A stretch of 64,000 nucleotides of DNA. Source: Bathynomus jamesi (taxonomy: Eukaryota > Arthropoda > Malacostraca > Isopoda > Cirolanidae). The translations under genes were made by a program, and so were the position numbers. How positions within the stretch are numbered: the first letter of the stretch is position 1; each line of letters starts with the position of its first letter. The DNA lies in contig JAJOZX010001568.1 in NCBI GenBank assembly GCA_023014485.1, forward strand, positions 228,501 through 292,500, read 5' to 3'. Positions 1 to 11,287 of this stretch are shown here, one piece after another. The notes below the pieces were generated by a model. It saw nothing but the letters and a program-made list of their open reading frames with translations. It made no database searches and was not told where the DNA came from.

Positions 1-22
1 GTGTGTGTGTGTGTGTGTGTGT
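1..22. repeat. (GT)n microsatellite
   Basis: The window opens inside an uninterrupted GT dinucleotide run; its true left end lies outside the window. Positions 23-406 hold AT-rich sequence in which I see no gene. Confidence 0.95.
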
Positions 23-406
23 CCTGTACTGTTATATTGGCGGATTATATGCATATTCCTCATTTCTATTATCATTCAAATGTATATTTATTTTCTATAT
101 ATTTATAATAAACAGAATGATGCAATAATGTTTTACTTAATTCTTTTGGTTAATTACATCATGTTACGCCTTGTAAACCTACTAGCGGAATTCTAAACCA
201 ACTTTTAAGAAAATAAATGGTACAATCTGTCAACAGTGTACCTGAGCAATGGTGTCTGTCAGCTCTCCATGATAATGTATACAATGGTATCTTGCACCTC
301 TTCTGAAGGCTCCACGCGCCACAGATCTTATAGACAATGCAGGTCCTGAGCTTTAATTATCTCGATGAAATAGTGAGCAATCGACGAGATGTATTTCTGA
401 ATCCAC

Positions 407-581
407 GTTAAACTGTGGGTCTAAGGCGGAGTGAAAACCTTTCCAATTGCGCTAGGGGACAATTATTTGGTGTTTCATTTTTGGCACTGAGTTAGGTTTC
501 AGAATTTTCTAATGTTAAACTGTGGGTCTAAGGTGGGTGAAAACCTTTCCAATTGCGCTAGGGACAATTATTTGGTGTTTC
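407..581 (+). repeat. Two-copy duplication (about 70 bp, spaced 106 bp)
   Basis: Positions 407-476 and 513-581 are near-identical, differing by two one- or two-base indels and a substitution. The second copy lies inside the small ORF at 512-724, so the apparent amino end of that ORF may be duplicated non-coding sequence. Confidence 0.85.
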
Positions 582-724
582 TTATAAAACTTTGGTATAA
601 AGCAATTGATCGGTACAAGGCTGAGCTCACCTACACCGTTCACCCTGAAGAACTATTTCTTTATATAACGCGCAGTTGTCGTAACGATTTAGAAGATTAT
701 TTCAATTGCCGCTATGTTGAGTGA
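512..724 (+). CDS. Small hypothetical ORF upstream of the relic at 714
   Basis: A 70-codon reading frame that I do not recognise. Its first third is duplicated sequence also present at 407-476, which argues against that part being protein. It overlaps the next frame by a few bases (stop around 722, next ATG at 714), the kind of junction produced when a longer frame is broken by a small indel. The two pieces may belong to one relic gene, or only the downstream one may be real. No signal peptide, membrane segment or known motif is visible. Confidence 0.25.
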   Translation: MLNCGSKVGENLSNCARDNYLVFLIKLWYKAIDRYKAELTYTVHPEELFLYITRSCRNDLEDYFNCRYVE

Positions 725-1067
725 GTTCACGATTGAAAAGCTCGAGTCGGTAGAAATAAACCCTCGATTGGAAAAGCATGTTTATAAACTTGTGTTTAAT
801 AATGTAGCTAACGATGAACTCTTTGTGCGTGCTTTTGATTGTATTCTAGACGTGTTTAAAGATGACTTACCAACCGGTTGTAAAGTGGGAACAAAAATAG
901 TACTGAACGATATGAAAGCCCTTCATATCGAATACAGGCTTCCCTATACTTTAAGCGGTGAAATATTATTAAGCCGCATATACTGCGTAATGCAGAGCAA
1001 TAATGATGTAATTGTAAACTCGTACAAGCATATCCCGTTATTTGAACAAAACTCTCTCTCTCCATAA
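714..1067 (+). CDS. Relic ORF resembling a small protein of Polinton/DNA-virus-like elements
   Basis: A 117-codon frame with non-repetitive, evenly mixed composition. Its arrangement (an amino-terminal strand-rich part, a central segment LPTGCKVGTKIVL, then a carboxy part with a CVMQSNNDVIV motif) resembles from memory a small uncharacterised protein often found beside Polinton or other large DNA-virus-like elements in arthropod genomes. That resemblance is recall, not a search, so the family assignment is weak. No polymerase, integrase or capsid gene lies nearby, so if the assignment is right this is an isolated fragment. The ATG at 714 is the first in frame; the frame ends just before the 142-bp repeat at 1063-1204. 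Confidence 0.4.
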   Translation: MLSEFTIEKLESVEINPRLEKHVYKLVFNNVANDELFVRAFDCILDVFKDDLPTGCKVGTKIVLNDMKALHIEYRLPYTLSGEILLSRIYCVMQSNNDVIVNSYKHIPLFEQNSLSP

Positions 1068-1204
1068 ATTTTCTTCATTTGAAGTGAAGGGAGACTTATC
1101 AGGGATTGGGGGGGAAGGTCTCTCATTATGAGTTGCTGTTCACAACGAAGTCTTTTAGTTGGAGACAACTCACCATAATAATGGTAAAAAGTGGTATCTG
1201 GCAA
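1063..1204 (+). repeat. 142-bp direct repeat, copy 1
   Basis: Nearly identical to 1907-2048 over about 140 bp, starting with the imperfect palindrome TTCATTTGAAGTGAA and ending near a TATCTGG motif. It begins exactly at the end of the relic ORF at 714-1067. Function unknown. Confidence 0.85.
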
Positions 1205-1751
1205 CCGAATTGAAGCTCTTCCGAAGAACAGAATAAAATAATTATCATCATGTTTTCACAGAAAACAGTTTTTACTTTTAAACTTAAATCATTGTGATTA
1301 AATAAGCACATATACAGAGATTAGTTTAAATAAGTTATCAATAAGGAAAGAATAAAACGAAATTTTTTTTAATATACGCTTTATTTACGTTTGTTATTAT
1401 TTTTTAATTTAATATGCGTCATAATTAGTTGGACATCCCTTATAAAAATTCATTTTCTGTCTAACGAATTATTTATTGGGTAACTTTGTTAATTCTGTTA
1501 TATTACTAAAATATATTGAAAGCTGACTTTACTTTTAATCAATCCGGTTGATAATTAATTTATAACTTGGTAGTTAAACTTTTAAAAGATGCTGTAAACT
1601 ATAAAAGCATCCTGATCTTAAGTTAGGCATATCAATAATATATTTTTAAGTCATACATAAATCTTTCTGAAACAGTGAAATCATTGTTGAAATGCTTTAT
1701 TTGATGGACCTAATCGTTAAACACTATATACATCTATTGTAAAACACTATA

Positions 1752-1885
1752 AACATCTATATATAGATGGGCTCGATTGATTAACTATATAAATATATTA
1801 TGGTTTTTTATATTATAAACATCTATATATAGATGGGCTCGATTGATTAACTAAATAAATATATTATGGTTTTTTATATGCTTTG
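1752..1885 (+). repeat. Tandem duplication, unit about 68 bp
   Basis: Two adjacent copies share the core TAGATGGGCTCGATTGATTA followed by an AT-rich stretch; they differ by single bases. The rest of 1205-1751 is AT-rich and shows no gene. Confidence 0.85.
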
Positions 1886-1906
1886 TGCACAGACAAGCGT
1901 ATGTTT

Positions 1907-2048
1907 CATAATTTCTCTTCATTTGAAGTGAAGGGAGACTTATCAGGGATTGGGGGGAAGGTCTCTCGTTATGAGCTGCTGTTCACAACGAAATCTTTTA
2001 GTTGGAGACAACTCACCATAATAATGGTAAAAAGTGGTATCTGGTAAC
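1907..2048 (+). repeat. 142-bp direct repeat, copy 2
   Basis: Second copy of the repeat at 1063-1204, same orientation, 844 bp downstream, differing by a few substitutions and single-base indels. No coding sequence precedes this copy. Confidence 0.85.
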
Positions 2049-2273
2049 TCAGTCTTCGTTAGAAAAAATATATTAATTATTAATTACAGTTTCGCGTGCG
2101 TTTAATAATTAATTTCTTACATCGAGTAGTTAAATTCTTATAATAAATAAATCTCTTAAAAGCCAAAATTCATTTGTTTAATTTAATATGCGTTTAGTTG
2201 CATTTTAAAATAATACACATTTGGCATTTTTTCCTGATTTTCATACCTCGCGTAAGATTAACTACAGATCCTA

Positions 2274-2353
<80 letters not shown>

Positions 2354-2671
2354 CGGGTTTGGGGAATGACGATCGTCGAATTGTTTCATAAATTTTCAAT
2401 TCCGTTCGTTCTTCCCACTGATATTCGAATGTTTATAAACAGAGTTTAATTGGATTCACGCCAGACCATTACTTCGGTCTTATATAATTATTTTAGGATT
2501 TATTTCTTGTAGTACTTGTGTTACCTTATTTCTATACAATAATGTCTTGAAGTGCTATTGGATATGGGGAAGGAAATTATAAGCCGTGCTTTCAGAACAT
2601 GTTAAAAGAGTTTAATATCAGCTATTACACAACCAATTCTATACATAAGGCTTCTTTAGCTGAAAGAGTTC

Positions 2672-2725
<54 letters not shown>

Positions 2726-2912
2726 CATAAGCTGCTTAAAAGACTGTATATACATAATTATAGTAAACGAAATAAACTAGTTAACCATAAAATTAATTAT
2801 TTTCTATTATGACGTTTTCGAAGGTAAACTATGTTATTTGTTTCGAAAAGTTTAAGTTCAATGAAGTTAATGTTAAATTTGCTTCTAAACTAAAATTAAA
2901 TGTTATAAAATA

Positions 2913-2949
<37 letters not shown>

Positions 2950-2964
2950 TAACATAAGAAAAGA

Positions 2965-3020
<56 letters not shown>
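2274..3020. repeat. Cluster of (TC)n and (TA)n microsatellites
   Basis: A (TC)n run with a short interruption (about 2275-2311) passes directly into (TA)n (2312-2353). Further (TA)n blocks lie at about 2675-2721, 2920-2943 and 2968-3027. Between them is AT-rich DNA without a supportable gene; short open frames across the tracts are low-complexity artefacts. Confidence 0.9.
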
Positions 3021-3026
<6 letters not shown>

Positions 3027-3464
3027 TCTAGCAATCCGATCATTGCAAAAAAAAAACTGGAAAGGTATGCAATTAATAAAGGTGTATTTAAACAGAATTT
3101 AATTGGAATAACTATCGTCATATTGTGTTACACAATGGATGATTAATATTTCTGGAATACATGGCGCTATCTGATGTTGCAATCTGGCACATCAGCACCC
3201 GATTACATGGCTTGATGTAGCAACTCTGCATCTGCATACATGGTGCGATCTGACAACTCAGCAACTGAACACATTGCGCTATCTGGCAATTCAGCCAGAA
3301 TAGAGGCTTATAAAAGACCGCGAAGTTGGTGAAAGACTCATTCCACCTCGGCTCCCAGCCGAGGAAGGACCTCTGGTCCTTCTCTTTCAGGCCCTTTGGT
3401 AAAACTCCTTAGTGGCCTCTTAGGTTAGGAAAACGAAAATAACTTGGGGGAGAACTCCTCTCTC

Positions 3465-3695
3465 CTTCAGGTGTCTCTCTCTCCTACAGGTGTCTCTCTC
3501 TCTCCTTCAGGTCTCTCTCTCTCTCCTACAGGTGTCTCTCTCTCCTTCAGGTCTCTCTCTCTCTCCTTCAGGCGTCTCTCTCTTCTTCAGGTCTCTCTCT
3601 CCTTCAGGCGTCTCTCTCTTCTTCAGGTGTCTCTCTCTCTCCTTCAGGCGTCTCTCTCTTCTTCAGGTGTCTCTCTCTCTCCTTCAGGTGTACCC
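3465..3695 (+). repeat. CT-rich minisatellite, unit about 20-24 bp
   Basis: About ten degenerate units of the type CTCTCTCCTTCAGG(T/CG)T are strung together with variable CT length. The flanks at 3290-3440 and 3755-3900 both carry a TATAAAA-like box, a CCCTTTGG motif and an AACTTGGGGGAG/AGCTTGGGGGAG motif. That hints that the minisatellite separates two decayed copies of one sequence, perhaps old LTRs. I could not confirm this by eye. Confidence 0.8.
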
Positions 3696-3934
3696 CTACC
3701 CCCTTGGCTCAGTCAACTGGCTGATTCAGCAAACTGGCTGATTCTGGCTGATTAGGAGCCTATAAAACAACGCCTACTCGGCTGAAGTCTTAATGTGCAC
3801 TTGGCTCCTGCCAGGTGAACACCTCTCCTCCTTTCTCTCCTCCTTTCTCTCTGGCCCTTTGGGGGGAATAGCTTGGGGGAGGCCCCCAAGTTGCATGCCC
3901 CTTGCAACCTAGGTTGGCAACAAAGGCCAGTACT

Positions 3935-4951
3935 CTTTTTTTTTCTTTTTTTTTTTTTTTTTTTTTGCAACCCCACCCCCCTTTGCAACCCCCACCACCC
4001 CCTTTGCAACACCCCCAGCCCCATTTGCAACATTACATAATAACCTGCAACATTCTTGCACTCTCCCCTTTTGCGGCTATACTACTGGCCTGTATTTTAT
4101 TTGGAATATTTTTTATATATATTCGTAGACTCAACACGGAAAAAATTGTCTTTGTGAACTCAAACTGAATAGAATTTAAAGAAAACTACGTCTTACGGTA
4201 GAATAATCTCCAAAAAATCCAAACCCAGAATAAATTTGGAAAAACTTTTAATACCTAACCTTTTCCTTGTTTTGCAGTCACGATTTCAATATTGCTTCAA
4301 TTTATCTCTTTTTAATCCAGTTTACTCCCTCCGTCCTCATTCCTGCAAGTATCATCGAATTTTTTTTACAACCATTCCCGTTATTACTTCTATTATCATA
4401 AACATTATTATTATTATCCTTACTATATTATTATTATTATTATTATTATTATTGTTATTTTTATTATTATTTTTATTATTAATTCTTGAGAGAGTACCCT
4501 CGTTGTTCTCACTCAAGTTCGCTTTCAACTGTTTGATTTTTATTTTCTTTCGACTTTTAATTTTGCCTATTGTCTATTGTCTATTTTCGAAACCTTATCG
4601 TTTCATTATCTACCTACCAACTATATACTTCGTGACTTTCCACGCTCGTATTTCCCTTCGTGCTTGCACTTCCATATCTCATTATATAACTATTTAATGT
4701 ACTCGAAACTTTTATTTTATATACGTAGTCTTATATTATTGTTCGCCTATTTTTTGAATTGTCTCTTGATTTCATATTTTTTAATTATGTTTACTGTCTG
4801 AAATTATTTTCTTTTGTAGTATACTAACTGACGACTTCTATATTCTAAACTTTTGAATTGTTGTAAAAGATCGGTTTATTTTTATTATGTTTATACTCCT
4901 ATATATGGTTCCCATATTTATTTTGTATGTATCTCTTTATATACTCTTTCT

Positions 4952-4998
<47 letters not shown>

Positions 4999-5630
4999 GA
5001 GGCAACACACATACATTCGTACGATGTATGCATGGCTTGTATATTCAAATTACATTGGATGACAAAAAAAAAACTTGTTTTTTGTCACATGAACAAAAAT
5101 GGGTGGATCTTATAGGTTTTTTACCGCTGAGTTAAAAAATGACCTCAAAATTTGCCTATCGATCACCAATATTGAGTGAATCGAAAATGAAATTTGGACT
5201 AATTTATAGACGTAATAGCAATATCAAACTAGAAAATGCATATTGAACTCTTAAAATGTTCACTGAGCGAAATCAAGTGAGTAACTGACAAATGAAAGTC
5301 AGCAGTGACGTGCAGCAACTTATAAGCAGAGGAGGAGCAAGGGGCAGACCCCGCCCCTTTCCTGTTTTGACTCAAATCCTAAGTAATGTAAATTCGTGTC
5401 ACTAAAACTGCGGGTGATAGAAAAATTCTGTTTTCATTTCCGTAATCAACGTAAAAAATTACATATAGTTCAAGTAAAAATATCTCTAAGACAAAAACTT
5501 TGTTGACCAGTGTTATTAATGAATTCACTAGTTTTTATATAGTTGAATTTGTTTAATATACTTGGTATTTATTTAATAGATTTGTCTTTTTTAATTTGTG
5601 GGTGAGTTTATTTTTATGGAATTTTTTTTC
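3935..5630. other. Gene-poor AT-rich stretch with simple repeats
   Basis: Contains a T-rich run (3935-3966), a C-rich pyrimidine block with repeated TTTGCAAC words (3963-4035), a (TTA)n-type tract (4400-4482) and a (CA)n tract (4954-4990). Long open frames over the first three are low complexity. From 4991 to 5630 I see ordinary non-coding sequence. Confidence 0.7.
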
Positions 5631-5638
5631 GCATAGAA

Positions 5639-8238
5639 CAGGGGTGGCCAACCTTTTACATTTCATTCGCCAATTTTTTCACGCATGAGTTCAGATGCGC
5701 TATACAAGTCTTGTACCCTCATTCAATTCTTGTATAAAATATGTTAATATAGATATATTTAGCATTTTTACATGATATAATGATTTAATATAAAAACAAT
5801 GTAAACATTACTTACCTTAATGAGACTTTTGAGTCTGTTTTGATTTCACCAAGCTTTTAATGTTTGGAGTTAAATTAGTTACTGAGAGCAGCAGAGAATT
5901 CTTCAAATTTGAATCAGTCAATCGCGACCTCGTTTTGTTTTTTATCAATTTCATGGATGAAAATGCTTGTTCACATCTATACGTCGTTCCGAAACGACAG
6001 ATATAACTCTGGGCAATTTTTCTTAGTTCTGGAAAATGTTCACAGGGTAATGATCGCCAGAAATTAATCATGTCAACAGCATTTGGAACTGAGGGAAGCT
6101 CATCAAATTTCATTTTCAATAGTGAATTTGTTTTCAAGTCAATAAGTTCCATTTGTATGTTACTAGGCATCTTCATGATTTTTTGTTCACTAAGTGAAAA
6201 TGGGTTTATAAATGCGTGTATGCAGTCTTCTTCTTTAGCAAAATCACGAAAACGACTTTCAAATGACTCTTGCAATAACCTGATTTTTTTAATATATTTT
6301 GTAAAATTGCCATTATCCTCAGCACATTCACTCTGCTCTTTTAAGTGCGGAAACTGGTTCAAATCCTCATTTTCTATCTGAGAGATGAACAGTTTTAATT
6401 TCATCTTGAATGCATTGATATCATTTACTAAGCTAGGAAACAATTTGTTCTTGCCCTGCAGTTTCAAATTTAGATCATTGAGATGGCTGGTTACATCAAC
6501 TAAGATGCTAAATCAAAGAGCCAATTGTTATCACATAAAAGGGCTCTTTCCTCGGGCAGCTCATTTTTCTCTTCTAGAAAATTATGAACAGTATTTTTCA
6601 GTTTCCAAAATCTACTCAGAACCTGTCCTCTAGAAAGCCAGTGCACCTCACAATGGAGGACAAGATCGCCATATTCCAAATCTAACATTTCGCAATATTC
6701 TCTGAATTCTCGTCTGTTTAATGCTCTTGCTCTAATTTTATTCACGCATTTCACAACCGTTAACATAACATGCTGCAAGTTTAAAGTTTTTCCACACAAC
6801 GACTCTTGGTGTATAATGCAGTGATATTTTAGTAGAGGACGATCTAAAAAGTTTTCAAGCAAAGTTGTAGTCCCAACGGATTTATCGATCATCGACGGAG
6901 CTCCGTCAGTACAAACACTGATGAGTTTACTGAAATCTACTTGTAGATTTTTTAGGCATGATTTTACTTTGTCAAATATGTCTGATCCTCTTGTTTTACC
7001 GTGAAGCGACTCAAGACCGATAAGTTCTTCAAAGACGCTAAAATTGTCATCAATTCCTCTTATAAAAATGCTTAACTGGGCTATATCACATATGTCGGTA
7101 GATTCGTCCAAAGCTAAAGAAAAGAAAGTACAAGCACGGAAAAGGTCTTTCAGTTGCTCAGATACATCATGAGAGAGTTCTTCGGTGCGTCTCGTAACTG
7201 TTTGCTTTGACAGAGCAATTTCGTCTACTTTCCTTTCGATATTTTTATCACCAAGACATCTTGCAAATATTTGGAGACAAGGCCTAACAATTTCTTCTCC
7301 ATCAGAGAAAGGCTTCCGTTTTTTGACCAACGCTAAAGCAATTTCGTAGGACGCTTCTGTCATCGCCAAACTTTCACAACTTCTTTTAACAAATATATTT
7401 TGTCTTCTTTGATTTCTTCCTTTTTCTTAATCACATATTTCCGTAACTCAGACCCAAGCACTAGCTTCAGTTTTCCTTCTATTTCAGTCTGATGTTGTGT
7501 TTTGTAGTGTCTATTAAGATCATGTCTTCTATTATGTGAGAAAGTGTTTTCACAAACAATGCACAACGGTTTTCCTGAAGGACCCGCTATAAATAAGAAC
7601 TCATTTTCCCACTGTTCATTAAATTCACGCTTATGATCACTTTCTGCTTTTCTTTTGCTCATTTTCTTTTGCACTGTGATGGGTAATTCAAAGTAAAAAA
7701 AGGCTTAATTTTCGAAAAAGTACAAAACCGCAAATGTTCACAAAGGACGAACAAAGTACAACTCTGTAGCGTAGGAGTGTCAATTGTAAACTGACTGGCA
7801 AAAAGCTGAGACGGACAGCCGCTGGCTGACGCCTGGCGGCTCAGGATCAAACAAGTATCAAACGTGTATTGAACAGTTATGGAACGAATGCAGAACAAAA
7901 GTCCTTCTTTCCTAGTTTGACTCATTAAACCTAATTTTTTTTTTAAATTGAAAGCAGATTAATGTGAAAGAAGATAAAATTCGCCAAAAGATGTGCACGA
8001 AATAATATAATCGCTAAAAAAATAATTGCAGAGATAGTTTTACATTTATTCTCAGTATAACTCACTTTTAGCTCTAAGCTACTTGAATTCCTGTTATAGA
8101 TTTTTCCTGAGAACTTATACAAATCGGTTTTTGGTTATTACTTTTTGCATGAGTAGGCTTACTTTTTTATTATTATTATCACTGGGGTGCAATGCGCCAC
8201 TTCTAATCATCCAATGCGCCATAGGTTGGCCACCCCTG
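5639..8238 (-). mobile_element. hAT DNA transposon, full length by its ends
   Basis: Both ends are defined. The left end CAGGGGTGGCCAACCT and the right end read on the other strand are identical over 16 bases, a classical hAT-type terminus. The element is flanked by an exact 8-bp target duplication, GCATAGAA, at 5631-5638 and 8239-8246, the length expected for hAT. It is 2600 bp and carries one transposase gene on the minus strand, broken by two frameshifts. Complete ends with a perfect duplication suggest a fairly recent insertion. Confidence 0.93.
5817..7674 (-). pseudogene. hAT transposase (BED finger, RNase H-like core, hATC), frameshifted
   Basis: Read from 7674 down to 5817, three consecutive frames make a protein of about 610 residues, normal for this group. 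The first (7674-7360) holds a C2H2 BED-type finger: CIVCENTF followed about 20 residues later by H...H in RHYKTQH. The second (7369-6500) is the RNase H-like core with SLALDESTDICD, a VCTDGAPSM motif carrying the second acidic residue, and HCIIHQESLCGK. The third (6467-5817) is the dimerisation domain, with CEQAFSSMKLIKNKTRSRL. The frame changes at about 7369 and again at about 6505, the second by a one-base loss in a short T run. It belongs with hAT proteins related to vertebrate GTF2IRD2/ZBED-like sequences. Inactive as read, but the damage is slight. Confidence 0.9.
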
Positions 8239-8289
8239 GCATAGAACATTCATTATGTGTTTTACTCTGTTTAAAATCTTCCTCTTTAT

Positions 8290-11066
8290 CACTGGGCAAC
8301 AAAAAAAAAAAATTCTTCTGCTACTGGAGAAAATGCACCTTTTTCGGGGTAATTTGACAGTGGTAATTCCAAAAATCTAGGTTAGAATTACTGATCACCT
8401 CTAGTTTTTGAGTTATGATAAGGTCATTCAAAATATTTTTATACATAGCAAAAAAAATAACTTTTCCTACAAAACCTTTACTTGTGCTTTGAAAATTGCA
8501 TTGAAGAATGTTTTAAAACGATAAAAGACACTATAACTATTACAAGTAGGATATGGAAGAAATAAATGGCCCAGCCAAGACCCACCCCTTTCCTACCTGG
8601 TCATACCAAGCTCCTGATTACCATTTATTTCATCCATCTCCTAATTCTTTATTGTTAAACATACGACATACTACTATAACGATATACTAGTCAACACAAT
8701 GACCTACTAATACATATATACTACTAACAAGTAACATTACGTACATAATACAGATATTAATAGAAAAAAGGATTGAGTACATTAAGATTGCAATATTTAA
8801 TGAAAATACCTTTAAGTACTGTCAAAACACGTGTACTATTTCTAAGTTTTTTTTTTGGCAAAATATTTGCTTGACTTATTGCGCCTTTTGTTCATGTTCT
8901 CAGTTTCACGCTGTAAGAACCAACAGTAATCTCCCATCATCGCTGGATTCCATCGTCCTTCGTAGCGCTGTTCCATTGTAGAGATATCTTGGTGAAATCG
9001 TTCACCATGTTCATCGCTCACTGCACCTAAATCACCTGGGAAGAAGTCTAGATGGGAGTGTAAGCAGTGCAGCTTTAATGACATCCTACACCCTATATTT
9101 CGGTAGTTCTCGAGCATATCATTTATCATCCCAACATAGTTTTCATCTCTGTGATTTCAAAAGAAATTATGGACAACCAACTTGAATGAAATCCAGGCAG
9201 CAAGTTCTTTCTGACTGAGCATTTTCTCAAAATCAATATCCCTCAGCACTTCCTGAATCTGTAGCCCAACAAATATACCTGCTTTCAATTTAGCTTCACT
9301 GATTTTTGGGAACTTGTTAGAAAGATATCTGAAGCCATTGACATCTTTGTTCGTTCCTTTTACAAAATTTTTCATGAGTCCCAGTTTGATATGATGAGGG
9401 GGTAGAAACACATTTTTGAGGATTCACTAAAGGTTGATTTTTTATGTTCTGTTTTCCTGGGATGTAACTCTTTCAGTGGCCATTTCTCCTTTATGAAATG
9501 ACTTTTATCATCTCGACTGTCCCAGAGACATAAAAAGCAGCAATGTTTGGTATACCCACTCTGCAATCCTAGAAGTAGTGCAATCACTTTTAGATCACCA
9601 CAGATGTTCCACCTATGTTGATTATATTTGATGGCTTTAAGGATAGTCTGCATGCTTTCATAGGTTTCTGTCATGTTCATAGTATGAGCAAGAGGAATCG
9701 ATGGCTTAGTGTTCCCATTGTGCAAAAGTACAGCTTTCAGACTAACCTTAGAAGAATCTATAAAAAGTCTCCATTCTTGAGGATGATGCTCAGTACCCAG
9801 TTCTTCCAATAGTGCATCAACATTGGCACAGAAACACAAACTATCTTGCATGCTGTGATGAAGAGCAAGACTTTGATGTCGACTTCGATAAAGTGAAGTT
9901 TGTCTGCCTGGAACTAATAAATTCCACTGCTGCAAGCGAAAGCCAAGAAGTTCTCCATGTTGCTTTGATAGGGACAAGTCACAAATCAGATCACTTAGTT
10001 CTTCTTGCGTGATTAGATGGTGCGGTTTATTCTGAGATGCCATAGAAGAACTAGATGACGAAGATGACGATGAGTTATTATCTTCATCGCAGGATGACCC
10101 ATCTGCTTCTGAATTTTCTGGTGGATGTGGCACTGGAAGACCATCCCCATGGGGTACTGGTTTCATTGCAGATGCAATATCTGGATAACTAATATACTGC
10201 TTAGTCTTGCTTAAATGTCCAGAAACATTTGTCATGCAAAAATAACAGTCAGTTAGATGATCTTTAGGCTCACGCCATATCATTAGAACTACAAATGGCA
10301 TACTTGCTCTCTTCTCATTCAGCCACTGTGTTAAGCCAATGTGCAAACTGTACAACACACATGTGGAGCCCAGTATTTTTCTTGGTCACCAGTCTTACAC
10401 CCAAAGTAGTGGTAGTAATCCACCTTCACTTTGTGTGTGATGTTCTTCATTTGTAAAACTGTAATGTATTTTCCACAAATGTAGCAAAAACTGTTTGGAT
10501 AATTTTTGCATTTCCGGATTTTACTTAAACTTGAGGCAGACGCCATTTGTAATGATCTGTGAAGAATAGAAAAGAATTTATGTTCACAAAACTAGGAATT
10601 AAAAGTGCAACAAACACAGTTCTGCGAAATATAGAACACCAGATTTAATTTTAATTGCGCACAAAGCTACGCGAAGTGTCGAACAAATGACTGAAAGGCT
10701 ACAGAGAGCATTGAGAGAGAGAGAGAGAGAGAGAGAGACGTCTGACTCTGCCCCCTTCATATGACTCCACCCCCTTCATATTCAGACAAGAGACTCCTCG
10801 AATGTGCTAGCAAATTGAGCATGTGAGGGATTTGTTATTTCTGGGCGAATTTAGCGAGTGTGGGAATGAAGCAAGGCTGATGCATTTCATTACACTGAGC
10901 TGATTACATGATATTGCACACAGTGCTGTCAAATAATAGATATACGTTAGTAACTTAAAATCTAAAGGTAATGGAAAAATTCTGACTACATTTTTGTAAT
11001 CAGTGCCATCAAATTACCTTAAATCACCTCAGTTTGTTTCAGTAGCAAATTTAATGTTGTCGAGTG
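8290..11066 (-). mobile_element. Putative transposon of unknown superfamily
   Basis: The ends are inferred. Sequence from 8290 (CACTGGGCAACAAAA, then GGTAATTTGACAGTGG) matches, as an imperfect inverted repeat of roughly 100 bp, sequence read inward from 11066 (CACTCGACAACATT, then GGTAATTTGATGGCACTG). The candidate flanks are TTAT on both sides (8286-8289 and 11067-11070), which could be a 4-bp target duplication. It encloses one degraded minus-strand gene. The inverted-repeat match is visible but divergent, so exact ends are uncertain. Confidence 0.55.
8842..10546 (-). pseudogene. Anonymous Cys-rich multi-copy arthropod protein, probably element-encoded, frameshifted
   Basis: Four pieces read in order from 10546 to 8842: amino-terminal CxxC segments (FCYICGKY, then WAPHVCCTVC), a DCYFCMTNVSG segment, an Asp/Ser-rich acidic linker, a core with CCFLCLWDSR, and a carboxy end with ERFHQDISTMEQRYEGRWNP and GDYCWFLQR. 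The spaced Cys pairs suggest zinc binding. I recognise this layout as a protein found in many copies in arthropod genomes and usually annotated as uncharacterised; it is not one of the standard DDE families I can name. Frames change near 10350 and 9400, and a stop interrupts the last part near 9150. The enclosing inverted repeats (8290-11066) favour a transposon origin. Catalytic function is unproven. Confidence 0.6.
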
Positions 11067-11287
11067 TTATTTGTAATTAAGCTATCCTTAAAAGGGAATG
11101 TTAATACATTAAATTGGTAATTGTCCATTTTATTATAAACAGCGCATGTAACTTTTTTTTCCATTCGTAATTCGTTTACTGAAGTCAAGAAAATTTTCTT
11201 TGTTGTCATTTCCTCTTTCTAATTTTAATTTTGAGGGGGAAATTTGTCTTCAAAATTCTTCCAAGTTAGGTATATTTGTCCTATATA

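Noticed and set aside
3444..3755. 103-codon Ser/Leu-rich frame and its shadow
   Set aside because: Translation of a CT minisatellite; low complexity only.
4236..4801. 153- and 74-codon hydrophobic frames
   Set aside because: Produced by a (TTA)n-type tract and AT-rich flanks; no protein-like pattern.
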